A stretch of DNA of 51,578 nt, from NCBI GenBank assembly GCA_902794405.1, contig CADBHI010000009.1:1-51578 (forward strand). The letters run 5' to 3'. The translations under genes were made by a program, and so were the position numbers. Shown here one piece after another: positions 26,029-34,343 of this stretch. Positions within the stretch are counted from its first letter, which is position 1, and each line of letters opens with the position of its first letter. This DNA comes from an uncultured Prevotellaceae bacterium (GTDB lineage: Bacteria > Bacteroidota > Bacteroidia > Bacteroidales > Bacteroidaceae). The notes beneath the pieces were generated by a model. It made no database searches. It worked only from the letters and a program-made list of their open reading frames with translations, and was not told the origin of the DNA.

Positions 26029-26748
26029 TTAACCTATCAACAACAACTGGCCTGAGGACAGACCCGACATCCAGCGGCGGATGGCCTGCTCCCGCTCATC
26101 CATCAGGACGGCCTCGAAGTCGATGCCCATAGAGCGGAACTCGTTGCAGAGCAGAGTGTTCTCCCTCAACAGTTCGGTAGCCCTATTCATCGCACCAATG
26201 AAAGCAGCCTTGTCCGCTTCCTCATCACGAAGCTGGGGGATGTTCTCAGCCATCAGGTCGAACAGGGTCCTGAGGTTGTTACGGTTGTCACACAGTTTCT
26301 TTCCCTTGGGGTCAATCGCGTTGCGCAGGAAACTGGAGAGTGCCCTCGAGCCTGTGTCACCTGAGAAGAAGGTGCGGGTCACAGTCATCAACACCAGCGA
26401 CACCAGTTCCATGTGGCTGACGCCCATCTTCGAGGCGATGATCTCCAACAGGTAGATCTCCATGTGTGAGCTTTCACCGTCGACTCCCATCACCCTTATC
26501 AGCTTCGTCAGGTAGCCGGCCTTGTCCCTCCGTTTGGCAGGCAGCAGGCTCTTCACCTCCCTGTCAAAGCCCTGGAGGCAGTCATTGACGGTCTCGGCTG
26601 ATATGCCTTCCTTTTGGCAGATATTGGTAATTACCTTCCGTTCCGCCTCCGATATCTCACCATCAGCGATTGCGATGGCCACTAAGTCCTGTGCCAGCTT
26701 AAACTCTGTGTCCGACGCATCATTGAATAACTTTGTCAGTAGTCCCAT
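26029..26748 (-). CDS. TerB-like protein
   Basis: The 239-residue helical protein has a TerB-type core (about 15-135) with IADGEISEAERKVI and VDGESSHMEIYLLE. These two acidic helix pairs are where TerB proteins bind metal. TerB domains occur in tellurite-resistance and broader stress or phage-defence systems. The C-terminal half is helical and unrecognised. It sits between the PrsW protease and the TIR-WD40 protein, all on one strand. A metal-dependent scaffold role is an inference. Confidence 0.75.
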   Translation of the reverse strand: MGLLTKLFNDASDTEFKLAQDLVAIAIADGEISEAERKVITNICQKEGISAETVNDCLQGFDREVKSLLPAKRRDKAGYLTKLIRVMGVDGESSHMEIYLLEIIASKMGVSHMELVSLVLMTVTRTFFSGDTGSRALSSFLRNAIDPKGKKLCDNRNNLRTLFDLMAENIPQLRDEEADKAAFIGAMNRATELLRENTLLCNEFRSMGIDFEAVLMDEREQAIRRWMSGLSSGQLLLIG

Positions 26749-26827
26749 ATTTTAATTATTTACCATCAATATATGTTAATAGGTTTATCATCTGTTCTAT
26801 AAATTGAATGACTGTTCAGGGTAAATG

Positions 26828-27538
26828 TTATGCTGTATACTTGGCATTCTTGTCACGTTCAATCTGTGCCAGCATCTTTGTCCTGGCAAACTTGTGCATC
26901 TTGATGCAGAAGTAGATGAGAGCCATGGCACCGATACCTCCAATAGAAGGATCAACGGTACCACTGAGGGCGAAGGCATCGTAGATACCATGAGCAAGGA
27001 CCGGGACGAGGAGGATACAGACAGCGGTACGACGGGAATGGTCAACGAAATGGTAGAGGGAGTAGTAATAACCCATCAGTACGGCAAAGGCATAGTGCCC
27101 AGGAACTGCTAAGAGGGAACGTAGGATGGCGACGGACATCCAGTTCTCTTCCTCGCTGACGACATAGGTGATATTCTCGACAGCAGCAAAGCCAAGGCTT
27201 ACGCAGACGGCATAGACAATGCCGTCGAAGTGTTCATCGAAGTAGGGATTTTTGCGAAGCACCAGCCAGAGGGCGAGCAGCTTGAACCCCTCTTCCGGCA
27301 AGGCTGCTACGAAGAAAGCTCGAATGGTGGTGTCGAACAGGGTTGAGATCTCTCCTCCAAAGATGGCATACTCTATTGCTAGTTCCACTATGACGATCGG
27401 AACACTAATGCCGACGCCATACAAAAGGGCTTTCGTCAACCAGCTCTTGGGTTCGGGCTGTGGATCCTGCTTACAGATATACAGGAAAAGCAATATAGCC
27501 GGCAGCAGGGCTGCTAAAATTAGAATCATTATATTCAT
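26828..27538 (-). CDS. PrsW-family intramembrane protease
   Basis: The 236-residue protein has about seven membrane helices. The PrsW motifs are all present: ALPEEGFKLLALW (EExxK), FDGIVYAVCVSLGFAAVEN, PGHYAFAVLMGYYYS, and HGIYDAFALSG. It is therefore predicted to be an active glutamic-type intramembrane protease, related to the B. subtilis enzyme that cleaves an anti-sigma factor. Nearby single-pass TIR proteins are possible substrates (inference). A second, degenerate PrsW-like gene lies at 33594-34337. Confidence 0.88.
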   Translation of the reverse strand: MNIMILILAALLPAILLFLYICKQDPQPEPKSWLTKALLYGVGISVPIVIVELAIEYAIFGGEISTLFDTTIRAFFVAALPEEGFKLLALWLVLRKNPYFDEHFDGIVYAVCVSLGFAAVENITYVVSEEENWMSVAILRSLLAVPGHYAFAVLMGYYYSLYHFVDHSRRTAVCILLVPVLAHGIYDAFALSGTVDPSIGGIGAMALIYFCIKMHKFARTKMLAQIERDKNAKYTA

Positions 27539-27575
27539 ATTTCGTCAGATTTTTCGGTTACTTTATCATCAGCAA

Positions 27576-27603
27576 AGGGATTCAACAATCGGTCTCTATA
27601 TAG
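27576..27603 (-). repeat. 28-bp repeat after the TIR-lipocalin gene (copy 1)
   Basis: This sequence differs from 33412-33439 by one base. Read on the minus strand it encodes a YYIETDC-stop tail similar to the ends of the TIR proteins (DYYIE, KYYLD). It is probably the leftover 3' end of another TIR gene. Confidence 0.6.
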
Positions 27604-27624
27604 TAATTTTTCTTCAGTTTCACA

Positions 27625-28632
27625 CTAGTCTAAGTAGTACTTACGTCGTTCCTCTGGAGTCAGCGGGCGACTCTTAAATCGCTTTATAAGCATGATCATC
27701 TGACCATCTTCAAAATTTAAACGAAGTTCATCTCCCACTATATCAAATCGTACTACTTGCTTTCCTTCTTTTTCCCAGTTAAACACAATACGATTACCAT
27801 TTACTCTATATTCTCCTCGCTTTATCTTTATGATTCCACCATCTTGCTTTTCCATTATTACATCTTTAGCTTGAAAAGACAAAATCATGTCTTCGTTCAA
27901 TCCTTGCCATCTACCGTATAACTCCTCATTCTTTTTTTCTGGGGGGGCACTTTTAGGAGCAGCCATAGATACACCATCTTCATCAATATCCGGATTGTAT
28001 TGACGTTTAGTATTACTATTAGGAGTATAACATACTTTATCATCTTTTCCCGGAGAACCTGTTGAGCCAAACTGCGATAGGAAAATCGGAGCCAAAACGA
28101 ATACGACAAGTCCAATTAAAGCCACAGACACTAAGCAACCTTTGTATTTGAAGCTAAAAAGACATCCTCGCTTCTTTATTGGGTACTCTTCTTCCTGAAG
28201 GCCAATGAACATGACTAACTTGTCAAACGCCGCATCTGCGTACTCATGTTGATATGTTACAGCATTTTTCTTTGTCAATTCCTCAAGTTCTTGAGGGACA
28301 TTTAAAGTTGCAAAAGAAGTGATGCCATCAAAGAATATTGGAATGACCTTTTTCCCTTGCAGCAAGGCTTCTTTGATCTCGATATACCAGAAATCAGTCT
28401 CTTTCACTTCGTCAAAACATCCTTTGCTGATGATTATGATAACACTTTGAGATTGCTCAATAGCAACCTTTATCTTTTGCTCAAAGTCACCATCGTGCAA
28501 GCTATGAGTGTCAAGGAAGATATGTTCCTCCTCTACCCCTCTCTGCTTTATCTCGCTCTTCACCAGTTGAGCCTTTTCTGCTCCGCCCTTACGTCTATAA
28601 CTGATAAAAACGTCGTAATTCATTTTACTCAT
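27625..28632 (-). CDS. TIR-transmembrane protein with lipocalin-like C-terminus
   Basis: From MSKMNYDVFISYRRKGG the protein has 335 residues. The TIR domain (about 1-150) has the (S)YRR box and a W-x-x-E helix (DFWYIEIKEAL), so NAD hydrolysis is possible. One membrane helix follows (about 165-190), then a polar linker and a small beta-rich domain with YGRWQGLNEDMILSF and NRIVFNWEK, resembling lipocalin-like stress proteins. The tail EERRKYYLD is shared with the other TIR proteins. The longer upstream frame would overlap the previous gene by 8 bases. A 28-base repeat and remnant tail follow it. Confidence 0.85.
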   Translation of the reverse strand: MSKMNYDVFISYRRKGGAEKAQLVKSEIKQRGVEEEHIFLDTHSLHDGDFEQKIKVAIEQSQSVIIIISKGCFDEVKETDFWYIEIKEALLQGKKVIPIFFDGITSFATLNVPQELEELTKKNAVTYQHEYADAAFDKLVMFIGLQEEEYPIKKRGCLFSFKYKGCLVSVALIGLVVFVLAPIFLSQFGSTGSPGKDDKVCYTPNSNTKRQYNPDIDEDGVSMAAPKSAPPEKKNEELYGRWQGLNEDMILSFQAKDVIMEKQDGGIIKIKRGEYRVNGNRIVFNWEKEGKQVVRFDIVGDELRLNFEDGQMIMLIKRFKSRPLTPEERRKYYLD

Positions 28633-28645
28633 ATCAAAGGTTACA

Positions 28646-29623
28646 TCAAACAACTACAATTTTCAGGATTCCAAGTGAAAACCACTTTGTTAACAAATCA
28701 AGGCAATCATTAGTTGCAGTACTCTTTTCCACATCATACTCTTGAAGCAGTATCCCCACAACTTCATCAAGGCAAAGGTTTTGCCCCTTCATTTTATTAA
28801 ACAGGAACTCTGCACTCTCATTGAGAGATATTAAACTTGAAAAATCAACATTTGACGACTCTGTTGATATTATGTTTTTTTCTTGCTCGAATTCCTTAAT
28901 TTCATAACAAGGTCTTATCGTAACTTTTATATCTCTATCGAGTTTTATACATGAGAGGAAAAGGTTTTCCCAAAAAGTGTCATCGGGAATAGTAAAAGAG
29001 GAAAGCAAGGCCTCACGTTTAGATAAGCAAGCGTGCCATAATTCAACACGTGATTTTTGAATGTCAGTATCTAAAGAGATCTTGTTGCCCTTTTTGCCAA
29101 TCATAGTCCTGCATAATGCTTTAAGACTGTCAACTGGACAATATTCACGGCCGTAAAGATTGCCATCGCCCATCAATGCCACACTATCATTGTGTAGAGA
29201 CACAATGCGATGCAATACATACCTTCCCTCAGAAAGGTGGGCGAGGACAACATCACCATTCTTGTAGCGTTCATATTTTTCCAGCAGCACTTTATCACCA
29301 TCGCAGATAAATGGAATCATACTTTTCCCCTTTGCAAGAATAGTCGCAGTATGCCCTTTATTGACAAGGGGTATTACCACACGGAAGAACAATTCATTAT
29401 CTATGGTGATGCCGGTTTGAGCACCAACAGAAGGAGAAAGAAATAAAAAGATAACAATAAAAAACTTAGTCATGAGGGATGTTTCCTTTCTTATCATTGA
29501 ATCGGGGGATCGTTTACGATCAAGTATCATACGATTTCCTACTGCGAGGATGTAATCATCGTTATACCCTCCGCCAACAAACGCCTGCTCGTCGAACACC
29601 CTTGTCGTCTGTCTGATATCCAT
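28646..29623 (-). CDS. S24/S26 peptidase-like protein with PqqD-like C-terminus
   Basis: From MDIRQTTRVFDEQAF the protein has 325 residues. A hydrophobic segment (FFIVIFLFLSPSVGAQ, about 52-68) precedes a signal-peptidase-like region: AKGKSMIPFICDGD (candidate catalytic serine), KNGDVVLAH, and RYVLHRIVSL with a histidine where ER-type signal peptidases have theirs. The last 65 residues (LNESAEFLFNKMKG and following) resemble a PqqD peptide-carrier domain. Such combinations accompany peptide-maturation and export loci. No radical-SAM or lanthionine enzyme is nearby, which makes its presence inside a TIR array odd. The first 50 residues are unrecognised. Confidence 0.7.
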   Translation of the reverse strand: MDIRQTTRVFDEQAFVGGGYNDDYILAVGNRMILDRKRSPDSMIRKETSLMTKFFIVIFLFLSPSVGAQTGITIDNELFFRVVIPLVNKGHTATILAKGKSMIPFICDGDKVLLEKYERYKNGDVVLAHLSEGRYVLHRIVSLHNDSVALMGDGNLYGREYCPVDSLKALCRTMIGKKGNKISLDTDIQKSRVELWHACLSKREALLSSFTIPDDTFWENLFLSCIKLDRDIKVTIRPCYEIKEFEQEKNIISTESSNVDFSSLISLNESAEFLFNKMKGQNLCLDEVVGILLQEYDVEKSTATNDCLDLLTKWFSLGILKIVVV

Positions 29624-29671
29624 ATTTGCATTCTTTAACCTGTTTATAATTAACAAATAGTAACTTCCTAT

Positions 29672-31411
29672 TCATAGTATTTCCATTACTTTGTCTTTAA
29701 TTACTTTGCCTTTAGGCTTTACAATAATGCTATCCGCATCGCCTTTTACAATCTTACCCGACTTGTCAATTGTGTATGGTTGAAAGTCATAGTCCAAAAC
29801 ACAAGCATTGCCTCCAAAAAAGGAACGCGAGACCGCAAACCACGTACAGGAAATAACCACTTCACCAGTTTTGTCGATAAAGCCCCATTTTTCATGATCA
29901 TCCTCAACTGCAGCAAATCCTTCATGGAAGGATTCTGAACGTCTCCACTTACAAGGAATAACCACTTCACCAGTTTTGTCGATAAAGCCCCATTTTTCAT
30001 GATCATCCTCAACGACAGCTAATCCTTCAAGGAAAGAATGTACATATTTCCACTTACAAGGAATGACCACTTTTCCCGTTTTGTCAACAAAGCCCCATTT
30101 TTCATTATCATCCGCGACAGTAGCTAATCCTTCACAGAAAGAATGTGCATATTTCCACTTACAAGGAATGACCACTTTCCCTGTTTTGTCGATAAAGCCA
30201 TATTTGTAATTGTCTCCTATAACTTGAGCCGTCCCCTCATGAAAGTCAGATGCGACTTTCCACTTGCAAGGAATTACTACCGTCATGGAGGTGTCAATAT
30301 AACCATATTTTTGGTTGTCACCCTTAATAATAGCTAATCCCTCACTAAAATTTCCTATACGTTTCCATGTATTGGTATCTAACTGCATAGTCTGACTATC
30401 GCTTAGACTTTCAATATTATCACCTGACATCTTTGATAATGTCAATATTAGTACCCAAGTAAACACACCTACAATACTGATTATCCAAGGCCAAGTATAT
30501 TTGACACTCTGCAATACTTGTTTCTTACTATCTTTTGTCGCCTTTCGTTTTGCTTCTGCCTCATCTTCCCTTCGAGCCGATTCTATCGCCTTCCGACGAG
30601 CTTCCTCTTCTATTTTCCGCTTGTTCTCTTCCTCAGCTTTCACTCTTGCTTCTTCCTCGGCTCTCCGTCTGGTTTCCTCTTCAGCTTTCCGCATTGCTTC
30701 CTCCTCACCCCATTTTTCTTCAACTCTCTTCTTCATTTTTATTTCCAAGAAGTCAGTGTAGTCCTCGTCTGGGATTTCAAGGATATGCATGTCTTTAATT
30801 TCCTCGTACTCCACGGAGACAAACTCCAATTTGTGCTTACCGCGTTTGAGATGAACCACTTCGTCATTACCAGCATGAATAACTCTCATAGGATTCTTGA
30901 AGTGGAACAGTTGACAGTCGGCATCAGATTCGATATGAATCTCGGCACCAGTGGCTGTTTCTTGCTTTTGAATGATATAAGGTGCTATACGATAATTTAT
31001 GAGCTGACTCATAGATGCCTTGAAGAGAGTCTTTGTCTGAAGTTCAGAGAACTGATGGGCACCAACTAAAGCTTTCAACTCTTCAGGTAGGCACTCAGGA
31101 ATTCCATCGAAAGAATCATCAATGTTCACTGGCACAATATGACAATTGCACTTTCCTGCGTGCAGGATTTCCTCACGTACCCAGTCGCCCTCGTTCACAC
31201 AACGGTCGAGAGCCCCTTTTGTCAATAACAAAAGAAATACGGACGACTGACTGATTGCATCCATGATACGACGATCGAACACCCCATCCTTCAGTTCATC
31301 AAAATCCAGAAACACACGATATTGTTTCTCCAACGCCTGCTGAATGGTACGGGCATATTTATCACCCCCATCGCGGCGATAGCTGATAAAGATGTCGTAT
31401 TTCGTTTCCAT
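29672..31411 (-). CDS. TIR-coiled coil-transmembrane-WG repeat protein
   Basis: From METKYDIFISYRRDGGD the protein has 579 residues. The TIR domain (about 1-145) keeps the VREEI helix with its glutamate (EGDWVREEILHA). A PEGA-like beta segment follows (about 155-225), then a highly charged Glu/Lys/Arg coiled coil (about 225-310) and one membrane helix (about 320-340). Six WG repeats follow, each of the form (E)KWGFIDKTGEVVIPCKW; three are nearly identical at DNA level. WG repeats are often extracytoplasmic binding modules. It is one of three membrane-tethered TIR proteins with different sensor-like ends. Confidence 0.88.
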   Translation of the reverse strand: METKYDIFISYRRDGGDKYARTIQQALEKQYRVFLDFDELKDGVFDRRIMDAISQSSVFLLLLTKGALDRCVNEGDWVREEILHAGKCNCHIVPVNIDDSFDGIPECLPEELKALVGAHQFSELQTKTLFKASMSQLINYRIAPYIIQKQETATGAEIHIESDADCQLFHFKNPMRVIHAGNDEVVHLKRGKHKLEFVSVEYEEIKDMHILEIPDEDYTDFLEIKMKKRVEEKWGEEEAMRKAEEETRRRAEEEARVKAEEENKRKIEEEARRKAIESARREDEAEAKRKATKDSKKQVLQSVKYTWPWIISIVGVFTWVLILTLSKMSGDNIESLSDSQTMQLDTNTWKRIGNFSEGLAIIKGDNQKYGYIDTSMTVVIPCKWKVASDFHEGTAQVIGDNYKYGFIDKTGKVVIPCKWKYAHSFCEGLATVADDNEKWGFVDKTGKVVIPCKWKYVHSFLEGLAVVEDDHEKWGFIDKTGEVVIPCKWRRSESFHEGFAAVEDDHEKWGFIDKTGEVVISCTWFAVSRSFFGGNACVLDYDFQPYTIDKSGKIVKGDADSIIVKPKGKVIKDKVMEIL

Positions 31412-31462
31412 ATTGTGATTGACTTTATTCAAATTTGCTTGATATATAAGTAAAATAATCTT

Positions 31463-31561
31463 TCAAATTTTGCATAATATTACTTCAGCCTTTGATGTTA
31501 GAATGTCACCAAAGACAATCGTCAATGTTGAATTGTTGAATTGATATTTACGCGGTTCCAT
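31463..31561 (-). pseudogene. Truncated macro-domain-like fragment
   Basis: A 32-codon frame, MEPRKYQFNNSTLTIVFGDI and following, has LTIVFGDILTSKAEVI. This matches the first strand and helix of macro domains (VxxGDIxxxxxDAIV), which bind ADP-ribose. It then runs into a stop within a few codons. It is too short to fold alone, so I read it as a remnant lying between the TIR-WG gene and the SIR2-like fragment. Confidence 0.45.
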
Positions 31562-31575
31562 ATCTTATTCCTTAT

Positions 31576-31863
31576 TTAATATGCAATCAAACTAATTTGT
31601 GTCTTGTATTTAAGCCTACAATCTCTGGCATCACAGGCCTCGTCCATAAATACGCTACGAATCCATTTCAAATTATCACGGGACAACCAAACGAGGATTA
31701 AATGCGCACAAAATGGAAACGCAATCGAATCCTCACCAACGACAGGAACAATAGAGTTCCTTTTCTTCACCATGTCACTGATGATGATTCGCCTGATTTC
31801 GTCTTGAGAGATATGTTTGTTCATATCCCAGATAAACTTCTTAGTGTTAAACTTCCGACTCAT
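31576..31863 (-). pseudogene. Short protein with SIR2-like N-terminal sequence, probably truncated
   Basis: From MSRKFNTKKFIWDMNKHISQ the frame has 95 codons. The stretch KKRNSIVPVVGEDSI resembles the first strand and glycine loop of Bacteroidetes SIR2-like conflict proteins, which would bind NAD. Only about 70 residues follow and they do not resemble a Rossmann domain, so this is probably a truncated gene with a changed C-terminus. The match rests on memory of the pattern. An ordinary small hypothetical protein is the alternative. Confidence 0.4.
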
Positions 31864-31962
31864 AAGCCTTAGTTTTAGGTTCTTCGGCCACAAAGTTACA
31901 AAAAAAAATGGAAAAAGTTCCTTTTTACAGAAAAATGTTTCAGTTGGTTAGCATTTTTGCAT

Positions 31963-33381
31963 TTATATTTCTCCAAAATGATAATTATCTTTCATGTCAC
32001 TTGGCAGTTCTGCACGAGGCTCAATGCTCATGGGATAGATTGAGAGCTTGGCAGCCTGCTGAGGTCGCACTTGCGGGAAGGCTCGTCTAAGAGCTTGTGT
32101 GCGTTCTTTCTTTACGTATTCACTTTCAGCGGCATTTTCTGACCAGAAAAGCACAAACAAGTCAGCAGAATTAATATAGTCCTGTATAACCTGGGGGAAA
32201 ATGTCACCAGTCTTCAGATAAGCACGGTCAAAGAAATGCTCTATGCCAGCCAACTTCAAACCTTCATGGAACGACTTCACCTTCGCCTCGTCCTTGTGAG
32301 CGTATGAGACAAACACCTTATTATACTTATGCGCGATAATCTTTGGATTCAACTGTCTTGGCGATTCCACAATCTTTGTAATGAATCTCATCTCGCCTAC
32401 AGGTATATCATTAACTGTCATCTGTGCCACACAGTTCAACTCATCCACATCAATATTCTTTGGGACAAAGAAATCAAAACTACATTTTGTGAAAGAACCT
32501 TGCCATACGACGCTTTTTTTCTCTGACTTCAGCAACGTTTCTCCATAGAGATTCAGCAGCACATCCACCTTGTCACCTTTCTTCAGTTTGCATTGTAATG
32601 GCATATAATCTCGTCGTTTTGCATTCTTATCCGATTCCTGTGCAAGTTTTTTCACCTTCTCGGTTTCTTCCAATAAATGAAGATACACCTGAACCAACAT
32701 TGTTGATTTACGCTTTATTTCCGCTGGTGCAAAGATGGAAGAAAGTACAGTGCTATTGGTTGACGAAGAAAGCCAATTCTTAAATCGTATTGTCTTTTGT
32801 GCAATATAAGAAATACTCTGTGTCTCATAAGTGATAATACTTTCCATTTGGCATACAGACTCTGGTTCCTTAGTACAACCTTCATAATCAATCATGGCCT
32901 CATGACATATAGGTTCTGGAAATGGTGCTGGAAGTGGTTCTGGTTCCATTTCTTCAAATATATCAGAAGGCTTCAAGCCAACCTTCTCAGAATTGATGAT
33001 GATTAAATATAGTTGATATCTTCCGATCTCAATTATATCTCCATTTTTGCATGTAAAACAGGACAAGCTCAAATCCTCTCCGCTAATCTTTGTCAAATTG
33101 TCTGGACCTACATTTTTAATCAGGACCTCGATGCCACTTTGAACTTTTTCAATCATAATCACAGCATGATACTCAGAAACTGTTTTTCCAAGTAATACAA
33201 TATCATTATCCTTTGAATGTCCTATTGTATTCTTACCAATATGCAAAGGCCAGTATTCTGGCATTCCCATTCGCGAAATGGAATATAAAAAACCAACAAC
33301 ATTTGCATTCAAGGGGCTGCCGCAACAAACACAAGCCTCATCAAGTGGTTTATTGATATACCCACAATTATTACATTTCAT
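31963..33381 (-). CDS. Zinc ribbon-FHA-TIR protein
   Basis: From MKCNNCGYINKPLDEACVCC the protein has 472 residues. A CxxC-CxxC zinc ribbon (3-24) is followed by an FHA domain (about 45-125) with IGKNTIGHSKDNDIVL and SEYHAVI, the loops that read phosphothreonine. A strand-rich middle region (about 225-340) precedes a C-terminal TIR domain (about 348-460): KVFVSYAHKDEAKV, RAYLKTGD, and SEYVKKERTQAL with the expected glutamate. It has no membrane helix, unlike the other TIR proteins here. The FHA suggests control by a Ser/Thr kinase, but no kinase gene is in the window. The first possible start (TTG at 33390) is less likely. Confidence 0.85.
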   Translation of the reverse strand: MKCNNCGYINKPLDEACVCCGSPLNANVVGFLYSISRMGMPEYWPLHIGKNTIGHSKDNDIVLLGKTVSEYHAVIMIEKVQSGIEVLIKNVGPDNLTKISGEDLSLSCFTCKNGDIIEIGRYQLYLIIINSEKVGLKPSDIFEEMEPEPLPAPFPEPICHEAMIDYEGCTKEPESVCQMESIITYETQSISYIAQKTIRFKNWLSSSTNSTVLSSIFAPAEIKRKSTMLVQVYLHLLEETEKVKKLAQESDKNAKRRDYMPLQCKLKKGDKVDVLLNLYGETLLKSEKKSVVWQGSFTKCSFDFFVPKNIDVDELNCVAQMTVNDIPVGEMRFITKIVESPRQLNPKIIAHKYNKVFVSYAHKDEAKVKSFHEGLKLAGIEHFFDRAYLKTGDIFPQVIQDYINSADLFVLFWSENAAESEYVKKERTQALRRAFPQVRPQQAAKLSIYPMSIEPRAELPSDMKDNYHFGEI

Positions 33382-33410
33382 AGTCAACAAATGAATATGA
33401 ATTAGGTAAT

Positions 33411-33508
33411 AAGGGATTCAGCAATCGGTCTCTATATAGCATTAGGGTGATATCGATGACACCAATTTCGATGGGCATGATAAACACTTTGTAATTCGCT
33501 TTACTCAT
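33411..33508 (-). pseudogene. Deletion scar of a TIR gene
   Basis: The frame starts MSKANYKVFI, like the start of the TIR-lipocalin protein (MSKMNYDVFI), with a related upstream sequence. After about 22 codons it joins the 28-bp repeat (33412-33439) that encodes a TIR-type tail (YIETDC-stop) in the neighbouring frame. The body of a TIR protein appears to be missing. The frame itself runs on to 33371, but that end has no resemblance to anything. Confidence 0.5.
33412..33439 (-). repeat. 28-bp repeat (copy 2)
   Basis: Identical to 27576-27603 except for one base. It marks the 3' end of the TIR deletion scar. The pair of direct repeats 5.8 kb apart could recombine and remove the genes between them. 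Confidence 0.6.
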
Positions 33509-33593
33509 ATTTGGTCTGTTATTATTATTCTCCGATATGATAATTAACTAAGCTCAATAGGAAATCCAGAGGCGGACAAAAGGCATAATGATC

Positions 33594-34337
33594 TCAAATA
33601 CAGTCATTATTCTTTCCTTTATCAGAATCACTTATAATCAGATGTTCTATTCCTACCCCATGAGTCAATCCATGCATAATCACGCTCAATATAACTAAAA
33701 TAACAATCGCAATAACATAAAGAGATGCCTGATAATCAATCCAAAGGAGTAACGAACTAAAACATCCGTCAACGATGATTGCTGCAACTAATGCAAGCAA
33801 ATAGAAATACACTCTATGACGAAGTTTTGCTAAGGCAAAGAAATATCCCATAACTGTGCCAATAGTAAAATGAGCAGGAATCAGGACAAATGCACTCAAC
33901 AGTCCTTGTACCAATTGGTTATCTTCATTATTATATAAGTACCATCCGTTCATAATACCGATAAAACCTAATGCGATGCATACAGAGTAAACGACGGCAT
34001 CTACATATTCATCATAATACTTGTTGAAAAACAGGAATAACGAAAGGGTCACGAACTTTGCCACCTCAGCAGGTACTGCACATGACAAGAATCCCGTTCT
34101 CCAGCACTCATACCATTTGACAAACCCATATCGGCCTATTGCTTCCTGCTCTGTCAGATCACCTAAAATAAGTATGAAGGCAGAAAAAATACCTAACAAA
34201 ACTGCTGCCAGCAAGCTAATAAGTGGTTCCTTCTTATACTCATCTCGTATATAGATGTATATAAGATACGCTGCAATCGGTACCAGCGTCGTTATAAATA
34301 CATACTGATTGATTGGCTCCAAAATAAACTCCATCAT
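33594..34337 (-). CDS. PrsW-like membrane protein with degenerate active site
   Basis: The 247-residue protein has seven to eight membrane helices and the same order of motifs as the PrsW protease at 26828-27538, but with changes. EExxK is CAVPAEVAKFV (one Glu lost). The GFAAVEN motif is GFIGIMNG (Glu lost). PGHYAF is PAHFTI (His kept). HGIYDAF is VDGCFSS (His lost). It is therefore probably a catalytically dead relative, perhaps binding but not cutting a membrane substrate. It lies 6 bases after the channel-like gene. Confidence 0.78.
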   Translation of the reverse strand: MMEFILEPINQYVFITTLVPIAAYLIYIYIRDEYKKEPLISLLAAVLLGIFSAFILILGDLTEQEAIGRYGFVKWYECWRTGFLSCAVPAEVAKFVTLSLFLFFNKYYDEYVDAVVYSVCIALGFIGIMNGWYLYNNEDNQLVQGLLSAFVLIPAHFTIGTVMGYFFALAKLRHRVYFYLLALVAAIIVDGCFSSLLLWIDYQASLYVIAIVILVILSVIMHGLTHGVGIEHLIISDSDKGKNNDCI

Positions 34338-34343
34338 ACACTC

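Noticed and set aside
29860-30290. Intergenic tandem repeat
   Set aside because: The repeats are codon-phased WG repeats within the TIR-WG protein.
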